In this document: positions 1 to 6,900 of the stretch, piece by piece
Position numbering within the stretch: position 1 is the first letter of the stretch
Layout: each line of letters opens with the position of its first letter
Assembly: GCA_031260385.1 (NCBI GenBank)
Contig: JAIRKB010000243.1
Span: forward strand, 1-8,423
DNA length: 8,423 nucleotides
Source: Propionibacteriaceae bacterium
GTDB taxonomy: Bacteria; Actinomycetota; Actinomycetes; Propionibacteriales; Propionibacteriaceae
Reading direction: 5' to 3'
The notes under the pieces: model-generated
Told to the model about the DNA's origin: nothing
The model's input: the letters and a program-made list of their open reading frames with translations, nothing else
Databases searched by the model: none
Program-made: the position numbers and the translations under genes

Positions 1-1989
1 GGGGTAGACGCCAAACTTTGAACCGATATAAATATCGATCGTCGCATTGGCCGGGCTGCCGAGCGAAGTCAGGTTGAGCCGGGACAGAGTCGCGGTCACC
101 TTGCCACCGGCCTTGACGACGGTCGGAGCCATCGGAGCGGTAGCGGGGGTGAGGTTGGTCACGACCACGGAGGTATGCCCGAAGTTCGGGGCCATCGCCG
201 CTGTTGGCGTGCCACTGACTAGAAGCGACTGGTTGGAGATATAGGAAATCCAGGCGTCGCGGTCTAGGAGCCCAGTGTCTTTGGCGTTGACACCCTCGGG
301 CATAACCCGGAAGTTGTCGCCGCCAGCGACCAGGAAGGAGACCGTAATAATCTTGTACAACCGGTCAGGATCCAAGGGCTCACCGTTAATGAACACCGAC
401 TTGATGTGACTAGCCGGGTCATCCCAGGCGCAACCTAATTCCATCGTACAAGCCGTTGCCGTTGGAACGTCGGTGTTGACGGTGTAGGCCACATTCGATG
501 ACAGCCCCAGAGCGAGGAAGGCGCGTGACGGAGTCACCCCAGTCTCGCTGGTCTGCCATTGCTGTTCGAGAAGCTGCTTGAACTGAGCGCCGGTTAGTTC
601 GATCGTCCATAGGTTATTGAGGAAAGGTTGCACCTCGTTTGCCATTGCGTAGGTGACGAACCCGGGTGCGGCATAGTACAACTCGTCCCGCAGGCTGCCA
701 GGGTTGATAACCCCAATATCCGCCCCGCCAATCACCGAGGTGATCTGCGCCACGCCAAGGTAGGCATCGGCTACCAGTCTGCCTAAAGTCGACTCGTTCG
801 CCCGGTCATCGCGCACCGAACCACCAGCGGTCTGGTATTCGAGGCCAAAGATCCCGGGGACCCAGGCACCGCCAATGAAAGCGGTCGTAATATCCTTCGT
901 GATTGCACCGACAACTACATTGCCCTTGAGGGCGGCCTCGGCGTTCGCCTGATCGACGAGGGCCTTGATGTCTGCTACCGTACCCAAAGTTAAACCGGTG
1001 GCGTCAGGGGTAACGACTGTCACAGGGCGGGCAGCGGCGGAGACCACGGTCTTGGTGTCTTTATCGTAAACAAGGTCAATCGCGCCAATGTTGGTTCCAT
1101 TGTTGCCGGCCTGGACCACCGGACGTCCCGGGTGGAGGTTGAGGCCTTCGGGGTCTTGAGCCGCGTCACCAGTCCAGTTGTAGACCAGGTGAGTATGCCC
1201 GTTGATGATCGCATCCACCTTGTCGCTGGTGTCGTTAACGATCGCTTTGAAGGTGGCGGAGGCCTTAATGGCAGCGCTCATCGAGGTGGCTGTGGAGGGA
1301 CCATCATGATAGATCGCCACCACGATATCAACCCCTAGCGTCGTCTTTAGGTAGTTTGCCCAGTGGTTAACGGTCGCGACCGGATCAAGGAACATGACGT
1401 TCGCGATCCCCGTCGGGTCAACCAAGCTCGAAACCTCTTCGGTGACAACCCCGATCACACCGACCATCACACCGTTATTTAGATTGACTAGAGAGTAGGT
1501 ATTGAGTGCCGCGCCCGCATAGGGATTCGCTGGGTTATAACCGGCCTTCCAGACCACGTTGGCACCCAGATAGGTCCAACCCTGCTGGGCCGTCCCGACA
1601 CGGCCGATAATATCGGCTACCCCCTGATCGAACTCATGGTTGCCAGCGGCGGACGCTTGGAAGGTGAAATTTGGAGTCTGGGCCAGGGTATTCATAATCT
1701 GGATCGTCGGCAGGTCCTGAGCGCTCGACGAAGCGAAAGCACTCGCCCCAATCAAGTCGCCCCCCGCCACGACTAGCGAGTCGTCCGGCGCCAAGGCGAC
1801 CTCTTTTTGGAGGGTGTACGCCAGGGGCACCGCCGCATCAAGACGACCATGGAAATCGTTAAAGGTATAGATGTGTACGTCCGCCAGATTAATCGCCGAC
1901 GCGGCGGGCAAGCCGATGAAAACTCCCCCAGTTACACAAAGCGCCATAGCGGCAAGTGCAGTCATGACCCGTTTCAAAGACTTGGACAC
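1..1989 (-). CDS. Secreted bifunctional 5'-nucleotidase / 2',3'-cyclic phosphodiesterase (UshA-type), C-terminus cut by the window edge
   Basis: Reading the minus strand from a GTG at 1989 gives 663 codons without a stop up to base 1. Residues 1-32 are a Sec signal peptide (KSLKR, hydrophobic core, cleavage after AASA). Calcineurin-like metallophosphatase motifs follow in order: FNDFHG (43-48; D45, H47), GGDLIG (D78), GNHEFD (N117, H118, E119, D121), YHDG (H228) and NGHTH (H265, H267). These match the dimetal ligands and catalytic His-Asp pair of the UshA family. The 5_nucleotid_C domain follows, with ESTLG near 397, NPGSLRDEL near 428, LTGAQFKQLL, and FLVAGGDNF near 550. The family hydrolyses extracellular nucleotides or cyclic nucleotides to nucleoside and phosphate. 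From about residue 608 a beta-rich, Ig-like extension begins and continues off the edge. An ATG overlaps the GTG start (1989-1991) but stops after five codons; AGGAAG lies at 1994-1999. The gene is divergent from the adhesin gene. Substrate specificity cannot be read from sequence. Confidence 0.93.
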   Translation of the reverse strand, partial: MSKSLKRVMTALAAMALCVTGGVFIGLPAASAINLADVHIYTFNDFHGRLDAAVPLAYTLQKEVALAPDDSLVVAGGDLIGASAFASSSAQDLPTIQIMNTLAQTPNFTFQASAAGNHEFDQGVADIIGRVGTAQQGWTYLGANVVWKAGYNPANPYAGAALNTYSLVNLNNGVMVGVIGVVTEEVSSLVDPTGIANVMFLDPVATVNHWANYLKTTLGVDIVVAIYHDGPSTATSMSAAIKASATFKAIVNDTSDKVDAIINGHTHLVYNWTGDAAQDPEGLNLHPGRPVVQAGNNGTNIGAIDLVYDKDTKTVVSAAARPVTVVTPDATGLTLGTVADIKALVDQANAEAALKGNVVVGAITKDITTAFIGGAWVPGIFGLEYQTAGGSVRDDRANESTLGRLVADAYLGVAQITSVIGGADIGVINPGSLRDELYYAAPGFVTYAMANEVQPFLNNLWTIELTGAQFKQLLEQQWQTSETGVTPSRAFLALGLSSNVAYTVNTDVPTATACTMELGCAWDDPASHIKSVFINGEPLDPDRLYKIITVSFLVAGGDNFRVMPEGVNAKDTGLLDRDAWISYISNQSLLVSGTPTAAMAPNFGHTSVVVTNLTPATAPMAPTVVKAGGKVTATLSRLNLTSLGSPANATIDIYIGSKFGVYP

Positions 1990-2220
1990 ATTGCTTCCTT
2001 TCGAAGACTGATTCCCGGAGTTCCCCAGGGCGTCCCACGGTTAGTCGGCATTGTCGCAGTCGCCGACAAGATGAGCTTATCGGATTTCACCCCCGAAATG
2101 AACTGACATTTCCAGATGAGGAAAGATCTTAGAATCCCACCTCCCTCCCCCCATCGATTGGGTGCCGATTGAGGGGGCTTATCACAATAGTCGTCACTTT
2201 GAAACATGTTTTTACCAAGA
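1990..2220 (-). promoter_or_regulatory. Long, structured upstream/leader region of the nucleotidase gene
   Basis: No gene is visible here. On the minus strand it would be a leader or promoter region of up to about 230 bases. It holds several short inverted repeats: TTGTCG/CGACAA (2051-2056 and 2064-2069), an alternative GTCGGC/GCCGAC pairing (2044-2049 and 2062-2067), ATTTC/GAAAT (2084-2088 and 2095-2099), TTTCC/GGAAA (2109-2113 and 2120-2124), and the 10-bp palindrome AAACATGTTT (2202-2211). I could not find a convincing -35/-10 pair for the minus strand. Clustered hairpins suggest RNA structure or protein-binding sites, but the function is inference. Confidence 0.3.
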
Positions 2221-2226
2221 GTCGCT

Positions 2227-2251
2227 AACTACTTTTGTAGTTCTTTTTTTT
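2227..2251 (+). terminator. Terminator-like hairpin with T-tract in the divergent region
   Basis: AACTAC (2227-2232), loop TTTT, GTAGTT (2237-2242), then C and eight T (2244-2251). The shape is that of an intrinsic terminator for plus-strand transcripts, but the stem is only 6 bp and AT-rich, and no plus-strand gene lies upstream in this window. It could attenuate a transcript started upstream of the adhesin gene, insulate the divergent promoters, or simply be an AT-rich promoter-proximal element. Confidence 0.3.
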
Positions 2252-2313
2252 CCAAAACACGCCGTGCGACTAGGTGAGACACCAGAACCGTCCCTGTGTC
2301 CGGATGGAATTGG

Positions 2314-2333
2314 TTGTTTTAACCTTGTTTTAA
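2314..2333 (+). repeat. Two exact copies of TTGTTTTAA, 11 bp apart
   Basis: TTGTTTTAA occurs at 2314-2322 and 2325-2333, so the two copies repeat at about one helical turn. The second copy overlaps the proposed -35 element of the adhesin promoter. The arrangement resembles a tandem activator or repressor half-site, but no regulator can be named. Confidence 0.45.
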
Positions 2334-2354
2334 TGTGATTGAGCGAGCTAGTCT
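2325..2354 (+). promoter_or_regulatory. Candidate housekeeping-sigma promoter of the thioester adhesin gene
   Basis: TTGTTT (2325-2330) and TAGTCT (2349-2354) are separated by 18 bases, an acceptable -35/-10 spacing for a primary sigma factor. Transcription would start near 2361 and give a leader of about 70 bases before the ATG at 2431. The -10 and its downstream flank recur in front of the membrane-protein gene on the other strand (8017-8038), which supports the call. Confidence 0.45.
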
Positions 2355-2430
2355 TGTGGTTAACAACAGCAAACGACGGTTCCTTCCCGCCCCAGATGAG
2401 AGCGGCTAGGTCGATTCTTTAGGAAGAACC

Positions 2431-3759
2431 ATGAACACACCGAACAAAGTAAGACACCCACTTAAGACCCTCCTGGCGCTGGTTGGCGCCCTGGTTATCG
2501 CCAGCCTGACGATTGGCACGATCCCGGCGGCTCAGGCTAGCCCGGGGGCTGGGGAGATCGTCAAGATCGTCATGACCACCCCCAGTGACTCCACCTACAA
2601 ACGTTTCCACGACAAGGTCGCCGGACTGCCCGCCATATTCACCACCGAACCGCCGATTTTCAACATGTACCATATGCCCGCTAGCGGCAAGGTGGCCTAC
2701 TGCATCGAGTTCGCGAACGGCTACTATGCCCCCTTGACCGATGTCCGGCTTGACCCCCGGCGCCCACTCGACGCGACCCAACGAGCCCTCCTGACCCTGG
2801 TGACCGCCCAAGGCCCGGCTACCTACGCTGAGACCGAAGAGTTCTACCGCTCCTATGCTGCGGTTCAACTTGCCGCCTGGCTGATCAGCGAGAACCTCTA
2901 TGATGACCCGGCGGCCCTTGATGCCGTGCTCTTCCCCGCGACTGGCGACTATCCCGACACCGCTGGATATGCCCAAACCCTCGACGTTGGACGCTTAGCC
3001 CGGACCTACCTCGAGAACGCCGAAGCGGGCTTAGCCAACTACCTGATCGGCCCACTGTCCTTCACCGCCCAGACCGCCGAGATGACGACCTCGTACGAGA
3101 TGACCGGCGACGAACCGTACACCATTTCCTTGACCGACACCACGGGTCAGCTCGGGAGCCAATGGGCTAGCGGGCAGCTTCGAGTGGTCGATGATGCCGG
3201 GATGACGATCACTGTTAACGGGGATGTCATGACGATCAGCGGCCCGCAGGTTCCCGATCGCCCGATCGTCTTCGAGCAAGAGAGCCAGCCGGCCGGCCAG
3301 GCGCTCTACCTCTACCACGGCTCCGCTCAAGAGCAGGTCTTCTACAGCCCCGACCCCCTGCCCCCACTGCGGACCTATCTCCGTCTGATCAAGGGCGTCA
3401 CCCCTCCGGCACCTCCGGCCCCCCCGACCCCTCCAACACCCCCGACCGAGGAGCCGAACGTCCCCCCAACCCCGCCGACTGAAGACCCAAACACCCCGCC
3501 GACCCCCCCGACCGACGGGCCAAGCACCCCACCAACCGATGATCCCAACACTCCCCCCACCCCGCCAACCGATGGGCCGAGCACCCCACCCGTAGCCCCG
3601 CACCACGAAAACCCTAGCCCGCCGCCACCAGTGGTTGTTCACGCCGGTGGGACGGTCAGCAAAGAAGAGGCAACCCGGGGCATCGTCCTAGCGTTCCTAA
3701 CCGTCGGAGCCGTCATCACGCTCATCGGTTACCGCCGCTGGCTGAAGCGGACCGCTTAA
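2431..3759 (+). CDS. Thioester-domain (TQXA) surface adhesin with Pro-rich stalk and C-terminal membrane anchor
   Basis: A 442-residue protein with a Sec signal peptide (cleavage after AQA, residue 36). Residues about 45-200 form a thioester domain: Cys91 in YCIEF and Gln146 in AAVQLAAW fit the Cys-Gln pair that forms an internal thioester in TQXA proteins of Gram-positive bacteria. Such bonds react covalently with host-surface nucleophiles. Residues about 205-320 look like a beta-sandwich. Residues 324-400 are a Pro/Thr stalk built on PPTPPTxxPNTPP-like units, likely spanning the cell wall. The tail has a hydrophobic helix (about 417-433) and a basic end (YRRWLKR). No LPxTG-type motif is present; HAGGTV (404-409) precedes the helix, so the protein may be membrane-anchored or use a non-standard sorting signal. 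The start is set by AGGAAG (2421-2426) and the signal peptide. The usual TQ of the second motif is VQ here. Own promoter and terminator suggest a single-gene transcript. Confidence 0.85.
   Translation: MNTPNKVRHPLKTLLALVGALVIASLTIGTIPAAQASPGAGEIVKIVMTTPSDSTYKRFHDKVAGLPAIFTTEPPIFNMYHMPASGKVAYCIEFANGYYAPLTDVRLDPRRPLDATQRALLTLVTAQGPATYAETEEFYRSYAAVQLAAWLISENLYDDPAALDAVLFPATGDYPDTAGYAQTLDVGRLARTYLENAEAGLANYLIGPLSFTAQTAEMTTSYEMTGDEPYTISLTDTTGQLGSQWASGQLRVVDDAGMTITVNGDVMTISGPQVPDRPIVFEQESQPAGQALYLYHGSAQEQVFYSPDPLPPLRTYLRLIKGVTPPAPPAPPTPPTPPTEEPNVPPTPPTEDPNTPPTPPTDGPSTPPTDDPNTPPTPPTDGPSTPPVAPHHENPSPPPPVVVHAGGTVSKEEATRGIVLAFLTVGAVITLIGYRRWLKRTA
3400..3600 (+). repeat. Degenerate C-rich repeats encoding the Pro-Thr stalk
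   Basis: The segment encodes successive units TPPTEEPNVPP, TPPTEDPNTPP, TPPTDGPSTPP, TDDPNTPP and TPPTDGPSTPP inside the adhesin. The plus strand is strongly C-rich and the minus strand carries runs of three to six G. Imperfect repeats of this kind often vary in copy number between strains, which would change stalk length. Confidence 0.75.
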
Positions 3760-3784
3760 CATAGTCAATCCTTCACTAAGTACG

Positions 3785-3821
3785 CAGTGAGAGCCGACCA
3801 CGGTCGGCTCTCACTGTCTTT
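3785..3821 (+). terminator. Intrinsic terminator of the adhesin gene
   Basis: Fifteen bases CAGTGAGAGCCGACC (3785-3799) and their exact reverse complement (3802-3816) flank AC, followed by TCTTT. The stem is long and perfect and starts 25 bases after the stop codon. It separates the adhesin transcript from the DUF11 gene. Confidence 0.9.
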
Positions 3822-3971
3822 GAGCGCCGGTATCGAGGGCCGACAACTTAAGGGAGCTTAACCGCTTGCCGGTCGATAGTCTCGACGTGCAGTCGCGTCC
3901 TCCTACCGGTTGAACGCTGGCCGAACGAGGCCGTCTGTGCTGATAACAGGAAACCACCTAAAGGAGTATCT
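3822..3971 (+). promoter_or_regulatory. Promoter and leader region of the DUF11 repeat-protein gene
   Basis: This 150-base stretch has no gene and must hold the promoter if the upstream terminator works. TAGTCT at 3877-3882 is identical to the -10 proposed for the adhesin gene, but no good -35 lies 16-18 bases upstream. TTGAAC (3910-3915) with GATAAC (3942-3947) is spaced too widely. The ribosome binding site AAGGAG (3961-3966), five bases before ATG, is strong. Confidence 0.35.
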
Positions 3972-6900
3972 ATGCGATCCCTGTGTCATTCCCCAAGCGG
4001 TAGCCGCTGGACTATCTGCCTACGCCTTCTATCGGTTTTGGCGGTGTTGGGGCTAGTTGCAACTTTGGGGGTCAGTGGCCCGCCGAGCGCGTCCGCCGAC
4101 CCGGCGGGCGACCAGGAGTTGGTGGCAACCGCCACTCCCGAGGTCCTCAAGCGAGGATCAGGGGTCTTCACCCTAAACGTGTCGGACAAGAACCCCGGCG
4201 GCGTAGTCTTTGACTCGTACGTCCTTTCCGGCCTACCGACCGGCTGGGTCGTCAAAGAAGATGGGGTCACCTTGACGCCGTTCTCGCCGGACCCAGTCAT
4301 CTACTCCCTCAGCCCGTCAGTGGCCACCTCCGGTAAGGTGACGATTGAACCGCCAGCAAGCTTCGCGGGAGCCTTGCCGGGGGTGACCCTAGGCCGGGTG
4401 GCCGGAGGCGCCAACCTGATCACAGACTTTAATAACGGGACCTTCGACTACATTGGCGAAGCGAAACCTAAGCTATCGAGTGCCAACACCCCCTACGGCT
4501 ACCACGACCCAACGGTAACCTACACGGGAAACCCCCCCGGGGGCTGCCGCACCCAGCAGTACGGACCTTGCGATGGCGACTATACGATTTGGCCGACGGC
4601 GAATATCAACGGACCCAGCACGCACTGGAACAACTTTTGGGCAGATCTACGCAGTATCGACAACCCGCTGACTACACCGTCAACCTCGACGATCTGCAAT
4701 ATGTGGAAAGGCACCAACCCCAACGGCACCGGGCATACCCAGACCCAGTTGACCTCTGCCCAGTCGGCGGCCTCCGGAAAGATCGCGATATTTAATGGCT
4801 CCCTCACGATGCCGGTACCGCATAATCTGCTGTCCACGACGGTGACGAATCTTTCCCCAAACCGCGCCTACCTAATGAGTGTCTACGTCGCCAACCTGTC
4901 GGATGATCCGCGAACCGTCGCACCGGTCCGCGCTAGCGTCTATGCCGAGCAGGCTGAAGGCGGTGTCGGTGTCCTCATCGGCTCCTCACAACCCCTGCCG
5001 AAGCAAGCGGACTGTCTGAACTATCTGACGAAGTGGCAAAAGTTCTATGGCGTTGTCTCAACCGGGGACTCTAACAGCCTGCGGATCGGTCTGCGTAACT
5101 TCGCGGAGGGTGGCATTGGCAATGATCTGGCGATTGACAACCTGTTCTTGCACGAGTTGATCGTGTCGAGCTTTGATCTGCAAGTTCGCAATAACCTCCC
5201 GAAGCTCGATCTGACCAAGACCTCTGACCCGGCGACCGGTTCCCAGGTGGCGCCCCGTCAGACGATCACCTACACGATCACCGGCGCCAATACCGGCGAG
5301 AGTGACCTCGATCCGGTGACCTTGACCGATGATCTATCCGCCGTGCTGGCTAACGCCGATCTCGTACCGGGCTCACTTCAGGCTAGCGTCAATGGGTCAG
5401 TGGTCCCTGCGCCGGTTATCACCGGCACCACCCTGACTTGGGTGGGGCCCCTAAACGCTGGCCAGACCGTGGTGGTCACCTACCAGGTGACAGTGAAGGC
5501 ACAAGTCAGCGCCGGGGTCGTCATCGCGAACCAGGTCACCGGTAAGGCGGAGGACCCAGAAGGTCCGGTGACCACTAACTGTACGATTGGTGACGAAGAG
5601 CCCGCCTGCGGCAGTGAGGTGACAGTCGTACGACTCGATCCTCCTAACCCCAGATTGACTGTCGCGAAGACTTCCAACCCGGTCACTGGTGCGACCGTCG
5701 CTCCGGGCGACACGATCACCTACACGATCCGGGGCAGCAACGCCGGCGACACCGCGTTGGATCCGGTGACCCTGACCGACGACCTGTCGGCCGTGCTGGC
5801 CAAGGCCAGTCTCACCCCCGGATCGCTCCAGGCGAGTGTGGACGGGTCCGCAGTTAGCGCACCAGTTCTCACCGACACCACCCTCACTTGGGCAGGCGCT
5901 TTGAGCCCCAACCAGGAAGTGACGATCACCTATCAGGTGACGGTGAACAAGGACTTGCTTGACAAGGCCACCGTGTCGAACCGCGTCACGGGCAAGGCCG
6001 TCAATCCCAAAGATCCCGACACGCCGGTGCCCAGCAACTGCGTAACCGGCGCTGAGCAGGGCTGCGGCTCCGATTTGACGATCATGCCGCAGGTCACACC
6101 CGACCCGGCACTGACGGTGGGCAAGACCTCCAGTCCGGCCTCCGGTTCCCCGGTCGCTCCCGGTGGGACGATCACCTACACGATCCGGGGCGCTAACACT
6201 GGCAACTCCGCCCTGGATCCGGTGACGTTGACCGATGACCTGTCCGAAGTGCTGGCTCAGGCTAGTCTCGTCCCGGGCTCCCTCAAGGCCGAAGTGGAGG
6301 CGACGCCAGTTAGCGCGCCGGTCCTCACTGGTACAACCCTGACTTGGCAAGGCGCTTTGAGTGTCGGCCAAGCGGTGACGATCACCTATCAGGTGAACGT
6401 GAACAAGGACCTCAAAGGATCGGTCGTGATCAAGAACCGGGTCGTTGGCAAGGCGGATAATCCCGAGACCCCCCACGGGCCGGGGTCGTCATCGAACTGC
6501 ATCACTGGCGAAGAGCCGGGCTGTTACACCGAAACCCCGGTTACCGAGACGAGATTAGCCGACCCGGGTCTGAGTGTCACCAAGACCTCCACTCCGGTCT
6601 CCGGTTCGATGGTCGCGCCCGGCGAGAAGATCACCTTCACGATTCGCAGCACCAATATCGGCAACACCGATTTGAACCCGGTGACCTTGACCGATGACCT
6701 GTCCTCAGTGCTGACTCACGCCAGTCTCGTACCGGAGTCACTCAAGGTCACGATCGACTCCTCGCCCGCTTCCGCGCCGGTCCTCGCCGGCAACACCCTA
6801 ACCTGGGAGGGCGCGCTGAAGTCTGGGCAGGTCGTGGTGATCACCTATCAGGTGACGGTGAACACCAAGGTGGCGGACGGGGCCGTGATCTCCAACCGCG

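Noticed and set aside
115..145. VVKAGGKV in the nucleotidase extension as a third copy of the GG-V tail motif
   Set aside because: It is followed by beta-strand sequence rather than a hydrophobic anchor, and the frame continues.
1974..2207. A 77-codon minus-strand frame ahead of and overlapping the nucleotidase start
   Set aside because: Low-complexity translation without a ribosome binding site; it covers the structured leader. A leader peptide is possible but unsupported.
2419..2976. A 185-codon minus-strand frame opposite the start of the adhesin gene
   Set aside because: It overlaps the ribosome binding site, signal peptide and thioester domain of the sense gene and shows no recognisable motif.
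3031..3642. A 203-codon minus-strand frame opposite the Pro-rich stalk
   Set aside because: Gly/Trp/Arg-rich translation is the complement of Pro/Thr codons; the sense frame has a coherent adhesin architecture.
5451..6476. A 341-codon open frame on the minus strand inside the DUF11 gene
   Set aside because: It mirrors the internal repeats of the sense gene; the protein is rich in repeated Arg/Gly/His segments with no signal peptide, domain or ribosome binding site.
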